Assembly: GCA_900550395.1 (NCBI GenBank)
Contig: URSD01000006.1
Coordinates: 16,397-80,396, forward strand
Length of the DNA stretch: 64,000 bases
Direction: 5' to 3'
Origin: an uncultured Porphyromonadaceae bacterium
GTDB taxonomy: Bacteria; Bacteroidota; Bacteroidia; Bacteroidales; Muribaculaceae
Below the pieces are notes generated by a model. The model did no database searches. It was not told the origin of the DNA and saw only the letters and a program-made list of their open reading frames with translations. Every line of letters starts with the position of its first letter. Positions within the stretch are counted from its first letter, which is position 1. Positions 25,717 to 35,299 of the stretch are shown one piece after another. Made by a program: the position numbers and the translations under genes.

Positions 25717-25763
25717 GCTCCCGGGGATGCGTGTCGCGCCGCCTCGGGAGTTTAATTTTTTTT
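25717..25763 (+). terminator. Rho-independent terminator after the MCE gene
   Basis: CTCCCG (25718-25723) pairs with CGGGAG (25745-25750) around a GC-rich loop, followed by TTTAATTTTTTTT. It isolates dnaA from the upstream operon. Confidence 0.75.
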
Positions 25764-25910
25764 GACGATTTATATCTTTGGGCATCAAAGAGTTGCGCTA
25801 TAATCGTAATTTCCAAATTTTTTACTATTGTTTTTTTGGAAAATTATTGTCAATTTTGCTTTCGCATATCAAGGAAAAGCACATCTGCTGAATTCCCTTA
25901 AGCTTTCGAG

Positions 25911-27290
25911 ATGGAAAAGAATCATCAACAGCTTTGGGAGGAATGTCGTCTTTTCATTAAAGGCAATATTCCTCCTGCACAATTCGACGCGTGGTTCCGC
26001 GACGTCGACTCGCTGGGCTTCGACGGCAAGAGCCTTACGCTCATGGTGCCGTCGCAGTACATCATGGAGCAGCTGGAGAGCCGTTTCTTTGCCATACTTG
26101 TAGCTGCCATACACAAGGTGTACGGCGACGGTGTCAACCTGTATTACCATTTCAATCAGGTAAAGGACGAGCCGGATACATCGGTAAAAATGCTTTCGGC
26201 CGAGCAGTCGCCGGCTATACTGAACAAGCGTTCCGACAATCCCTTTGCCGAGAAACCGGTGGACGACATCGACCCTCAGCTCAACCCGCGCTACAATTTT
26301 GAGAACTACTGCCGCAGCATGAGCAACAAGGTGGCTTGCGGGATAGGGCAGAGCATAGCCGACGACCCATCGATAAAGACATTCAATCCTCTGTTTATTT
26401 TCGGTGCAAGCGGTGTCGGCAAGACCCATCTGATACAGGCCATAGGCATACGCATAAAGGAGCGCAACCCGGCGGCAAAGGTGCTGTATGTCACCGCCCG
26501 CGTGTTCCAGAGCCAGTACACCACCGCAGAGGCCAAGGGCACGACCAACAGCTTTTTCCATTTCTATCAGAGCATTGATACCCTTATCATAGACGATATT
26601 CAGGACCTGCGCGACAAGCCCAAGACCCAGAATACCTTCTTCCATATATTCAACCATCTGCACCAGAACGGCCGTCAGATAATAATGTCGAGCGACTGTT
26701 CGCCGGCCGAGATGGAGGGCTTCCCGGAACGCCTGCTGACGCGCTTCCGCTGGGGTATGAACGTCAAGCTTGACGCTCCAGATATGGAGCTGCGCCGCAA
26801 CGTGCTCATTCACAAGGCCGAGCAGGACGGTCTGTCGTTGCCTGAGGATGTGATAGACTATATCGCCGCCAACGTCACTGACAGCATCCGCGAGCTTGAG
26901 GGCATCGTCGTGTCGCTCATAGGCCGTGCCGCCGTTCTTAATATAGACGTGGACGTAGACCTCGCGCGCAACGTCGTTGCGAATGCCGTGCGCATAAACC
27001 GCAGGCAGGTCAACTTCGAGGTCGTGACGTCAGCCGTGTGCTCGCACTACAATATAGACCCCGACCTGATCTTCACCAAGAGCCGAAAGCGCGAGATCAG
27101 CGATGCGCGTCAGGTGGTGATGTATCTGGCAAAGAAACTTATAAGGATGCCTCTTACGGCCATAGGCGCGCGGCTGGGACGCACACATGCCACCGTGCTC
27201 TATGCCTGCAAGAACCTTGAAGAGCGCATCCCGCTTGACAAGCAGTTGGCCGACGACGTTCTCGCCATCGAGGCCGACATCAACCAGTGA
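25911..27290 (+). CDS. dnaA: Chromosomal replication initiator protein DnaA
   Basis: AAA+ ATPase that melts oriC to start replication. The 459 residues show domain I (LWEECRLFIKGNIPPAQFDAWF), a short domain II linker (about 95-115) and the AAA+ domain with Walker A GASGVGKTHL near 165 and Walker B LIIDDIQD. The domain IV DNA-binding helices carry the DnaA signature near the end (RMPLTAIGARLGRTHATVLYA). The upstream 212 bases contain a terminator and AT-rich DNA but no cluster of DnaA boxes, so I do not see the origin here. The class II ribonucleotide reductase begins 37 bases downstream on the same strand. Confidence 0.97.
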   Translation: MEKNHQQLWEECRLFIKGNIPPAQFDAWFRDVDSLGFDGKSLTLMVPSQYIMEQLESRFFAILVAAIHKVYGDGVNLYYHFNQVKDEPDTSVKMLSAEQSPAILNKRSDNPFAEKPVDDIDPQLNPRYNFENYCRSMSNKVACGIGQSIADDPSIKTFNPLFIFGASGVGKTHLIQAIGIRIKERNPAAKVLYVTARVFQSQYTTAEAKGTTNSFFHFYQSIDTLIIDDIQDLRDKPKTQNTFFHIFNHLHQNGRQIIMSSDCSPAEMEGFPERLLTRFRWGMNVKLDAPDMELRRNVLIHKAEQDGLSLPEDVIDYIAANVTDSIRELEGIVVSLIGRAAVLNIDVDVDLARNVVANAVRINRRQVNFEVVTSAVCSHYNIDPDLIFTKSRKREISDARQVVMYLAKKLIRMPLTAIGARLGRTHATVLYACKNLEERIPLDKQLADDVLAIEADINQ

Positions 27291-27327
27291 CAATTATTAT
27301 ACACAACACTTTCCATCATCTACAACT

Positions 27328-29868
27328 GTGGAAGACCCTAAGACTTACACTTACGAGGAGGCCAACAAGGCCACTCTTGACTACTTCGGCGGCGACGAAC
27401 TCGCCGCGCGGGTATGGGCCAGCAAGTATGCGCTGAAAGACTCGTTCGGACATTTCTTCGAACTTACACCCGACGATATGCACCACCGTATCGCGTCGGA
27501 AATAGCCCGTATCGAGAAAAAGTATCCTAATCCCATGAGCCACGACGAGGTCTTCGGCCTTATGAAAGACTTCCGCTACATAGTGCCTCAGGGCAGTCCC
27601 ATGACCGGCATCGGTAACAATTATCAGGTAGGGTCGCTGAGCAACTGCTTCGTCATTGGCATGGACGGTCAGCCCGACAGTTATGGCGGTGTGCTGCGCA
27701 TCGACGAGGAACAGGTGCAGCTCATGAAGCGTCGCGGCGGTGTGGGGCACGATCTGTCGCACATACGTCCCAAGGGAATGCCCGTGAAGAATTCCGCGCT
27801 CACCAGCACCGGCCTTGTCCCCTTCATGGAGCGTTACTCCAACAGTACCCGCGAGGTGGCGCAGGACGGCCGCCGCGGTGCGCTGATGATGACTGTGAGC
27901 ATCAAGCATCCCGACAGCGAGGCGTTCATTGATGCCAAGATGACGGAAGGCAAGGTGACGGGCGCCAACGTCAGTGTGCGCATAGACGACGATTTCATGC
28001 GCTGCGTGGAGAGTGGCGAGGAATACGAGCAGACGTTCCCCATCGGGAGCAAGGACCCGCTGGTATCGAAGCACATCGATGCCCGTGCTTTATGGAACAA
28101 AATTATCCACAATGCCTGGAAATCGGCCGAGCCCGGCGTGTTGTTCTGGGATACCATAACGCGCGAGAGCCTTCCCGACTGCTACGCCGATCTTGGTTTC
28201 CGCACCATCTCCACCAATCCCTGCGGCGAGATTCCACTCTGTCCCTATGACAGCTGCCGTCTGCTGGCGATCAATCTGTACAGCTACGTGCGCAATCCGT
28301 TTACGCCCGAGGCAAGCTTCGACTTCGACCTGTTCCGCGAGCATGTAGGCAAGGCTCAGCGCATAATGGACGACATCATCGACCTTGAAATGGAGAAGAT
28401 CGACTCCATCCTCGAGAAGATCGACTCCGACCCGGAGACGGAGGAGGTAAAGAGCGCCGAGCGCAACCTTTGGCTGAAAATCAAGGCCAAGACGCTGAAA
28501 GGACGTCGCACGGGCGTAGGTACAACCGCCGAGGGCGACATGCTCGCTGCTCTCGGCTACCGCTACGGCACTCCCGAGGCTACCGATTTCAGTGAAAGCG
28601 TGCACCGCGAGCTTGCCATCGCGGCCTACCGTTCCAGTGTGCGTCTTGCCGCCGAGCGTGGTGCTTTCGAGATTTACGACGCCGCCCGCGAGAAGCAAAA
28701 TCCTTTCCTCCAGCGTCTATTCGCAGCATCGCCGGAACTGGAGAACGAGATGAAGCAGCACGGACGCCGCAACATCGCATGTCTGACTATTGCGCCCACC
28801 GGAACAACCAGCCTCATGACGCGCACAACCAGCGGCATCGAGCCGGTGTTCATGCCCGTGTACAAGCGCCGTCGCAAGGTCAACGCCAACGATACCGACG
28901 TGCATGTGGACTATGTGGACGATAGCGGCGACGCTTTCGAGGAATTCGTTGTCTACCATCCGAAGTTTGTCGACTGGATGCAGATCAACGGCATAGAGGT
29001 ACGTCAGGACTACACGCAGGAAGAACTCGACGCACTGGTGGCCCGTTCGCCCTATGCCGGAGCCACCAGCAACGACATTGACTGGCTTGAGAAGGTGAAG
29101 ATGCAGGGTCGCATCCAGAAGTGGGTCGACCATAGCATTTCCGTCACCATAAACCTGCCTTCCGACGTCAGCGAGGAGCTTGTCGCCCGTCTGTATCTGG
29201 AGGCATGGCATGCAGGCTGCAAAGGTTGCACCGTCTACCGCGACGGCAGCCGTTCCGGCGTGCTGATTGCCATGGAGAGCAAGAAGAAAGAATCTAAGGC
29301 CGAGGTGCCGGAAATACCGCACGTAGGCAAGCGACCAATTGAACTCGAGGCCGACGTGGTGCGCTTCCAGAACAACAAGGAGAAGTGGATTGCGTTCATT
29401 GGTCTGCGCGACGGCAAGCCTTATGAGATTTTCACCGGTCTCACTGACGATGAAGACGGTATCTTCTGCCCGAAGAGCGTTACACACGGCAAAATTATCA
29501 AGGCCGTGGACGAGAACGGCAACAAGCGCTACGACTTCCAGTTCATCAACAAGCGCGGCTACAAGACAACGATCGAGGGCCTCAGCGAGAAGTTCAATCC
29601 GGAGTACTGGAACTATGCGAAGCTCATCTCCGGTGTGTTGCGCTACGGCATGCCCGTGGACCAGGTGCTGAAACTTGTGGGTAGCCTTGAGCTGGATTCG
29701 CAGAGCATCAACACATGGAAGATGGGCGTGGAACGCGCGCTCAAGAAGTACCTGCCCAACGGTATGCAGGCCAGCGGACAGAAGTGTCCGAAGTGCGGAC
29801 AGGAGACTCTGGTATATCAGGAGGGATGCCTCATCTGCACCTCTTGCGGCACCAGCAAGTGCGGCTGA
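27328..29868 (+). CDS. nrdJ: Adenosylcobalamin-dependent (class II) ribonucleotide reductase
   Basis: Reduces ribonucleotides with a thiyl radical made from coenzyme B12, with or without oxygen. A GTG start at 27328 is chosen because family-like sequence begins there (EDPKTYTYEEANKATLDYFG); the upstream ATG at 27187 lies inside dnaA and the first downstream ATG would remove conserved sequence. The 846-residue protein contains the catalytic-barrel segments GSLSNCFVIGMDGQ, RRGGVGHDLSHIRPKG, STNPCGEIPLCPYDSC and the GTTSLMTRTTSGIEP region. The C-terminal cysteine pairs CPKCG...CTSCGTSKCG fit a zinc-binding or redox tail. No cobalamin riboswitch is visible upstream. It shares direction and close spacing with dnaA, so initiation and dNTP supply may be co-expressed. 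Confidence 0.94.
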   Translation: MEDPKTYTYEEANKATLDYFGGDELAARVWASKYALKDSFGHFFELTPDDMHHRIASEIARIEKKYPNPMSHDEVFGLMKDFRYIVPQGSPMTGIGNNYQVGSLSNCFVIGMDGQPDSYGGVLRIDEEQVQLMKRRGGVGHDLSHIRPKGMPVKNSALTSTGLVPFMERYSNSTREVAQDGRRGALMMTVSIKHPDSEAFIDAKMTEGKVTGANVSVRIDDDFMRCVESGEEYEQTFPIGSKDPLVSKHIDARALWNKIIHNAWKSAEPGVLFWDTITRESLPDCYADLGFRTISTNPCGEIPLCPYDSCRLLAINLYSYVRNPFTPEASFDFDLFREHVGKAQRIMDDIIDLEMEKIDSILEKIDSDPETEEVKSAERNLWLKIKAKTLKGRRTGVGTTAEGDMLAALGYRYGTPEATDFSESVHRELAIAAYRSSVRLAAERGAFEIYDAAREKQNPFLQRLFAASPELENEMKQHGRRNIACLTIAPTGTTSLMTRTTSGIEPVFMPVYKRRRKVNANDTDVHVDYVDDSGDAFEEFVVYHPKFVDWMQINGIEVRQDYTQEELDALVARSPYAGATSNDIDWLEKVKMQGRIQKWVDHSISVTINLPSDVSEELVARLYLEAWHAGCKGCTVYRDGSRSGVLIAMESKKKESKAEVPEIPHVGKRPIELEADVVRFQNNKEKWIAFIGLRDGKPYEIFTGLTDDEDGIFCPKSVTHGKIIKAVDENGNKRYDFQFINKRGYKTTIEGLSEKFNPEYWNYAKLISGVLRYGMPVDQVLKLVGSLELDSQSINTWKMGVERALKKYLPNGMQASGQKCPKCGQETLVYQEGCLICTSCGTSKCG

Positions 29869-29903
29869 GCAGCTACATTGACTGTGTTTTATTAAAAAAA
29901 CTT

Positions 29904-29930
29904 AAACGGACGGGTTTCTCGTCCGTTTTT
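29904..29930 (+). terminator. Rho-independent terminator after nrdJ
   Basis: Hairpin AAACGGACG-GGTTTCT-CGTCCGTTT followed by a T run; located 35 bases past the stop codon. Confidence 0.9.
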
Positions 29931-29982
29931 GTTACTTTTACAATCTGAATCAAGGTTATATCATACTACATATCCAACAGCC

Positions 29983-32664
29983 ATGAAGTTAAGTTTAAAC
30001 ATCAGTTACCATACGCAGTGGGGCGAGACCATCCGTGTGTGCGGCAAAGTACGCGCTCTCGGCGCAGGCATGGAGGACATGGCGGCGGCAATGACGCCGG
30101 CAGAGGGTTCTGACATGTGGACGCTGCACGTTGACATTCCCGATGGCGAGACCCGGCTGGAGTACCGTTACATTGTGGAACGCGACGGCCACACGGTGCG
30201 CCGCGAGTGGGGCGACGGGCACATCCTGCCTCTGCAGCCAGGCGTACATGGTGTCAACATAGTCGACCGTTGGTGCGACATGCCCGAAGACAAGCCGTTC
30301 TATTCATCGGCTTTCACGAAGTGTGTCTTCCGTCGAGCCGGTAGACAGTTGCCTGTCAGTGCCGAGGCCGGACGTGTGTTTCTGGAAGTGGAGGCACCGC
30401 TGGTGGCCCCGGATCATGTCGTGGCCGTGTGCGGCAGTACGCCATCTATGGGCTCGTGGGAGCCGGCCAGGGCCGTCCGCATGAGCGATGCCGACTACCC
30501 GCTGTGGCGCTGCGCCGTTGATTGCCGCGACATCACCGAGGCCAGCGAGTTCAAGTTCGTTGTGCTTGACAGCCGCGACGGCAGTCTCGTAGCCTGGGAA
30601 CCCGGCGAAAACCGTCGTGTAGGTATTAAGCCTGAAATCGGGGAGGCTACCGTGATAGCCGGACTGCGTATGCACAATCCGTTCGGCCATTGGCGTGGCG
30701 CCGGTGTGGCGATACCCGTGTTCTCTCTGCGCAGCGACGAGGACTTCGGCGTGGGCGATTTCTACGACATGAAGCGGATGATAGACTGGGCGGCCTCCAC
30801 CGGCCAGCGCTTCCTCCAGATATTGCCTATCAATGACACCACGATGACGCATACATGGAAGGACTCGTATCCCTACAATGCCAACAGCACTTTTGCTCTG
30901 CATCCCATGTATCTGCGTCTCGAGGCCCTCGGCCGGCTCAAGGACCATGCTCGACGCGAACATTACGCGCGTCTTCGTAACAGCCTCAACGAGCTCATGC
31001 AGATTGACTACGAGAAAGTCAACAATGCCAAGATAGCGTATTTCCATGAGATTTTCGCGCAGAACGGCGCCACCGACCTTGCTACGGATGAGTTCCGGGC
31101 GTTCTTCGAGGCTAACCGGTCCTGGCTTGTGCCTTATGCCGCGTTCTGTGTGCTCCGCGACCGTTACAGCACTCCTGACTTCACTCTGTGGCCCGCTGAA
31201 TATGCCACGTACGATGCTGTGCGCATCGCCGACTTCGCCGCTGCAAGCCGCGAGGAGATGGAGTATGTCTACTACTTGCAATACCATCTTGACAGACAGA
31301 TGAAGGAGGTTGCCGCCTATGCCCGCGAACATGGCGTGGCTATCAAGGGCGACATACCCATCGGCATTTCACGTACGAGCGCCGACGCATGGCAGAGTCC
31401 CGAGCTCTTCAACATGGATTCGCAGGCCGGTGCTCCACCGGACGATTTTTCAGTCCTGGGTCAGAACTGGGGCTTCCCGACCTACAACTGGGACGTGATG
31501 GCCCGCGACGGCTATGCATGGTGGAAAGCCCGCTTCCGCAAGATGAGCGACTATTTCGACGCCTACCGCATTGACCATGTGCTCGGCTTCTTCCGTATAT
31601 GGCAGATACCTATGGATGCCGTGCACGGTCTTCTCGGCATCTTCAATCCGGCTCTGCCCTTCACGCCCGACGAGATGCGTTCGGGCTACGACTTCTGGTT
31701 TGATGCCGATCGCTTCACTCGTCCCTACATCATGGACTGGTTCCTCGGCGACTATTTCGGCGACCTTACCGACGAGGTGCGCGCACGCTATCTGCATGCC
31801 GAGGGCGACGGCCGCTACAGCCTGCTTCCCGAGTACGACACACAGCGTAAGGTTGTGGATCATTTTGCCTCGCTGGAGGCCGGCGACCACAACAACCGCA
31901 TCCGCGATGGCCTGATGGGGCTGATTGATAATGTGCTGTTCATAGAGGATCCGGTGCAGCGCGGCAAGTACCATCCGCGCATCTCCGCCCAGTTCAGCCA
32001 GATATATCAGTCGCTCGGCGATTACGAGAAATGGTGTTTCAACCGTCTGTACAACGACTTCTTCTACCACCGTCATGACGCTTTCTGGTATGAAAAAGCC
32101 ATGGAGAAGCTGCCGCCGCTGCTACAGAGCACCGATATGCTGGTATGTGCCGAAGACCTTGGCATGATTCCCCACTGTGTGCCTGAGGTGATGCGTCGCC
32201 TCGAGATGCTTTCGCTGGAGATTCAACGCATGCCCAAGGATCCGAAGGTGGAATTCGGCGACACGTGGCACTATCCCTACTTCAGTGTCTGCACTACGTC
32301 GACCCACGACATGGGAGGCATCCGCCAGTGGTGGGAGGAAGATCGCGGCGCCACACAGCGCTTCTACAATCAGGTTCTTCACGAACCCGGCGGCGCTCCG
32401 TATTTCTGCGAACCGTGGATTTGCAACCGCATTGTCGACCTGCACCTCAAGTCGCCTTCCATGCTCTGCATACTGCCGCTGCAGGACTGGCTCAGCATCG
32501 ACGGCGACCTGCGCCGCACCGACCCGCGCGAGGAACAGATCAATGTGCCTGCCAACTCCCGCCATTACTGGCGCTACAGGATGCATCTTACCATCGAGGA
32601 CCTGATGCGCGCCGACAGTTTCAACGACATCCTTCGCTCGTCAATTGCCGCTTCGGGCCGCTGA
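29983..32664 (+). CDS. malQ: 4-alpha-glucanotransferase (GH77) with N-terminal starch-binding domains
   Basis: Disproportionating enzyme that transfers alpha-1,4-glucan segments between maltodextrins. The start MKLSLNISYHTQWGETIRV is the first family-like residue; an upstream in-frame ATG at 29929 lies in the terminator region. The first ~250 of 893 residues hold two CBM20-like modules (VCGKVRALGAG... and VAVCGSTPSMGSWEPARAV). The GH77 barrel begins near 250 (FSLRSDEDFGVGDFYDMKRM) and includes FRIDHVLG-like DAYRIDHVLGFFRIW and the acid/base region VCAEDLGMIP. This two-CBM layout is typical of Bacteroidetes and plant DPE2-type enzymes. It converges with glgP-glgA, so synthesis, breakdown and rearrangement of glycogen are clustered. 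Confidence 0.95.
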   Translation: MKLSLNISYHTQWGETIRVCGKVRALGAGMEDMAAAMTPAEGSDMWTLHVDIPDGETRLEYRYIVERDGHTVRREWGDGHILPLQPGVHGVNIVDRWCDMPEDKPFYSSAFTKCVFRRAGRQLPVSAEAGRVFLEVEAPLVAPDHVVAVCGSTPSMGSWEPARAVRMSDADYPLWRCAVDCRDITEASEFKFVVLDSRDGSLVAWEPGENRRVGIKPEIGEATVIAGLRMHNPFGHWRGAGVAIPVFSLRSDEDFGVGDFYDMKRMIDWAASTGQRFLQILPINDTTMTHTWKDSYPYNANSTFALHPMYLRLEALGRLKDHARREHYARLRNSLNELMQIDYEKVNNAKIAYFHEIFAQNGATDLATDEFRAFFEANRSWLVPYAAFCVLRDRYSTPDFTLWPAEYATYDAVRIADFAAASREEMEYVYYLQYHLDRQMKEVAAYAREHGVAIKGDIPIGISRTSADAWQSPELFNMDSQAGAPPDDFSVLGQNWGFPTYNWDVMARDGYAWWKARFRKMSDYFDAYRIDHVLGFFRIWQIPMDAVHGLLGIFNPALPFTPDEMRSGYDFWFDADRFTRPYIMDWFLGDYFGDLTDEVRARYLHAEGDGRYSLLPEYDTQRKVVDHFASLEAGDHNNRIRDGLMGLIDNVLFIEDPVQRGKYHPRISAQFSQIYQSLGDYEKWCFNRLYNDFFYHRHDAFWYEKAMEKLPPLLQSTDMLVCAEDLGMIPHCVPEVMRRLEMLSLEIQRMPKDPKVEFGDTWHYPYFSVCTTSTHDMGGIRQWWEEDRGATQRFYNQVLHEPGGAPYFCEPWICNRIVDLHLKSPSMLCILPLQDWLSIDGDLRRTDPREEQINVPANSRHYWRYRMHLTIEDLMRADSFNDILRSSIAASGR

Positions 32665-32674
32665 CGCCTGACAG

Positions 32675-32725
32675 CCGCCATAAAAAGAGCCGCACTTCAA
32701 AAAAGTGCGGCTCTTTTTATGGCGG
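32675..32725. terminator. Bidirectional terminator between malQ and glgP
   Basis: A perfect 23-base inverted repeat, 32675-32697 and 32703-32725, with stem core AAAAAGAGCCGCACTT and AAGTGCGGCTCTTTTT. T runs flank both sides in their own direction. It serves both convergent transcripts. Confidence 0.95.
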
Positions 32726-32737
32726 TGTCCCGGGGGC

Positions 32738-35293
32738 TTAGAACCAGCGCGTGAGAGCGAAGTCCATGCGGTGGGGCAGCAGGTTGTTCTTCGGGAAAAG
32801 ACGGTAGCCGTAGCGGAATACGCCTGCGTCGCGCACATGCTCGTTGAGCTCGTAGGTGACGATGTCGCCGTCCTGCTTGATGATCTTGAATTCGGGCGTG
32901 TAGGCGAGGTGTTCCTGACCGTTTTCAACGCGGTAGATCACCTGCTCGAGGCCGAGGCTGGAGCCGAGACCGTTGGTGTCGACGGTTACCTGAATCTGGT
33001 AGGGCTCGCCGGTGACTCCCTTCTCGTTGCCGTTGCGGTGCATGTCGAGAATCTTGATACCGGGCCATGCTGCCACGACTTTTTCCTTCCATGCCGCAAT
33101 TTCCTTGGCGAGGGCGAACTTGTCGGCGGCGAGACGGCCGAAGCGCTTTGCCTCGGGGTCGTAGAAGCGCTCGATATAGTCCTCGATCATGCGCTGCATG
33201 GTGAAGTGCGGAGCGATGTGGCCGATGGAGCCCTTGATGTACTGTACCCACTCGGGCGAGTAGCCGCGGGAGTTCTTGTTGTAGTAAAGAGGTATGATCT
33301 CGTTCTCCAGCATGGAATAGATGGTGGCGGCGTCAAGCTTGTCCTGCTGTGCCTGGTCGGTGTAGGTGCGCTTGTCGGTGAGGGCCCAGCCGGCCTTCTC
33401 GTCGAAGCGGTAGCCTTCGTACCACCAGCCGTCGAGCACGGAGAAGTTGAGCACGCCGTTCATCTCAGCCTTTTCGCCGGATGTGCCGGAAGCCTCGAGA
33501 GGACGGGTGGGGGTGTTGAGCCAGATGTCGACGCCGGTGACGAGACGCTTGGCAACAACCATGTTGTAGTCCTCCAGGAAGATGATCTTGCCGAGGAACT
33601 GGGGCATGCGCGAAATCTCCATGATGCGCTTGATGAGTCCCTGGCCGGCACCGTCGGCGGGGTGTGCCTTGCCGGAGAATACGAACTGCACGGGGAATTT
33701 CTCGTTGTTGACGATTTTTGCCAGACGGTCAAGGTCGGTGAAGAGCAGGTGTGCGCGCTTGTAGGTGGCGAAGCGGCGGGCGAAGCCTATGATGAGGGCG
33801 TTCGGGTTTATGCGCTCGAGAATCTGCACTACGGCCGAGGGGTCGCCCTGGTTGGCGAGCCATTTGGCCTTGAAGTCGCGGCGCACGAAGTTGATGAATT
33901 TGTTCTTGAGCGTGCAGCGCATGTTCCAGATGGCCTCGTCGCTGACGTTGAAGATGCCCTTCCATGCTTCAGGATCGCTCTGGTGGGAGAACACCTGGAG
34001 TCCGAGGTTCTGGGCGTAGAATTCCTTCCACTCCGATGCGGCCCAGGTGGGCATGTGTACGCCGTTGGTGACGTAGCCCACGTGGCTCTCCTCCCAGCTG
34101 TAGCCCTTCCAGATGCCGGCGAACATGCGCTTGCTGACCTCGCCGTGGAGGTAGCTGACGCCGTTGGCTTCCTGGCAGGTGTTCAGCGCGAACACACTCA
34201 TGCTGAAGCGCTCGTTGGTGTCGGGGTTCTCGCGGCCCATGTTCATGAGGTCGTTCCAGCTGATGCCGAGGCGTGCGGGGAACTCGCCCATGTATTTGCC
34301 GAAGAGGCCTTCGTCGAAGTAGTCGTGGCCTGCGGGCACGGGAGTGTGTACTGTGTAGAGCGACGATGCGCGCACAAGCTCGAGGGCAACGTTGAAGTCG
34401 AGCTTGTCTTCCTGCACGTAGTCTACGAGGCGCTGGAGGTTGAGCAGCGCGGCGTGGCCTTCGTTGCAGTGGTAGAGCGTATTGTGGATGCCGAGCTTTT
34501 TGAGCATGAGCACGCCGCCGATGCCGAGGAGGTATTCCTGCTTGATGCGGTTCTCCCAGTCACCGCCGTAAAGCTGGTGGGTGATGCTGCGGTCGAACTC
34601 GCTGTTCATGTCGAAGTCGGTGTCGAGCAGGTACAGCTTCATGCGGCCCACGTTTACGCGCCAGATGTGGCAGTAGATGTTGCGGCCGGGATAGGGCACC
34701 TCGAGAATCATGGGGTGGCCGTCCTTGTCGAGTACGGCCTCGATGGGAAGCTGGTTGAAGTTTTGCGGCTCGTAGTTGGCAATCTGCTGACCGTCGACGC
34801 TGAGGCTCTGGGTGAAGTAGCCGTAGCGGTAGAGGAAGCCGACGGCGGTCATGTTGACGCGGCTGTCGGATGCTTCCTTTATATAGTCGCCGGCGAGTAC
34901 GCCGAGACCGCCGGAGTAGATCTTGAGGCAGTTGCAGAGGCCGTACTCCATCGAGAAGTAGCTGACGGAGGGCACGTCAGTGCGCATCGGCTCTTTCATG
35001 TAGTCCTTGAACATGCTGTAGACGTTCTTCAGACGTGCCATGAAGGAGGAGTCGGCGATGAGTTCCTGAATTCTCTCGAAGCTCATCTGCTGGAGCACGA
35101 TAATGGGGTTTTCACCCGTGTTGCGCCATGTGTCGGGATTGATGTCGCGGAAGAGGGCCTTGGCCTCGCTGTTCCATACCCACCAGAGGTTCTTTGCGAG
35201 TTCTTCGAGGGGCTTGAGAGGCGAGGGGAGTTCTGACTTGACAATAATGTCGCGCCATACGGGCGTATTAGTGTCGCTGACAGGAAGTTTCAT
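32738..35293 (-). CDS. glgP: Alpha-glucan (glycogen) phosphorylase
   Basis: Releases glucose-1-phosphate from alpha-1,4-glucan ends. The 851-residue GT35 protein belongs to the short Thermotoga-like branch. Visible features are the N-terminal YFSMEYGLCNCLKIYSGGLG, the catalytic region CNEGHAALLNLQRL, FARRFATYKRAHLL, and the pyridoxal-phosphate lysine in EASGTSGEKAEMNGVLN. It follows the glycogen synthase gene by 6 bases on the minus strand, forming a glgA-glgP operon in which making and degrading glycogen are expressed together. Allosteric sites of the animal enzymes are not evident. Confidence 0.94.
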   Translation of the reverse strand: MKLPVSDTNTPVWRDIIVKSELPSPLKPLEELAKNLWWVWNSEAKALFRDINPDTWRNTGENPIIVLQQMSFERIQELIADSSFMARLKNVYSMFKDYMKEPMRTDVPSVSYFSMEYGLCNCLKIYSGGLGVLAGDYIKEASDSRVNMTAVGFLYRYGYFTQSLSVDGQQIANYEPQNFNQLPIEAVLDKDGHPMILEVPYPGRNIYCHIWRVNVGRMKLYLLDTDFDMNSEFDRSITHQLYGGDWENRIKQEYLLGIGGVLMLKKLGIHNTLYHCNEGHAALLNLQRLVDYVQEDKLDFNVALELVRASSLYTVHTPVPAGHDYFDEGLFGKYMGEFPARLGISWNDLMNMGRENPDTNERFSMSVFALNTCQEANGVSYLHGEVSKRMFAGIWKGYSWEESHVGYVTNGVHMPTWAASEWKEFYAQNLGLQVFSHQSDPEAWKGIFNVSDEAIWNMRCTLKNKFINFVRRDFKAKWLANQGDPSAVVQILERINPNALIIGFARRFATYKRAHLLFTDLDRLAKIVNNEKFPVQFVFSGKAHPADGAGQGLIKRIMEISRMPQFLGKIIFLEDYNMVVAKRLVTGVDIWLNTPTRPLEASGTSGEKAEMNGVLNFSVLDGWWYEGYRFDEKAGWALTDKRTYTDQAQQDKLDAATIYSMLENEIIPLYYNKNSRGYSPEWVQYIKGSIGHIAPHFTMQRMIEDYIERFYDPEAKRFGRLAADKFALAKEIAAWKEKVVAAWPGIKILDMHRNGNEKGVTGEPYQIQVTVDTNGLGSSLGLEQVIYRVENGQEHLAYTPEFKIIKQDGDIVTYELNEHVRDAGVFRYGYRLFPKNNLLPHRMDFALTRWF

Positions 35294-35299
35294 GAGTGT

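Noticed and set aside
25699..25910. oriC upstream of dnaA
   Set aside because: AT-rich but without any TTATCCACA-type cluster; the origin is not demonstrable here.
27187..27327. Upstream ATG extension of nrdJ
   Set aside because: It lies inside dnaA and codes for non-family sequence; the GTG at 27328 fits the family.
32705..35236. 843-codon open frame antisense to glgP
   Set aside because: Shadow of the phosphorylase gene: valine- and glutamate-rich composition mirrors its codon bias and there is no promoter or family match.
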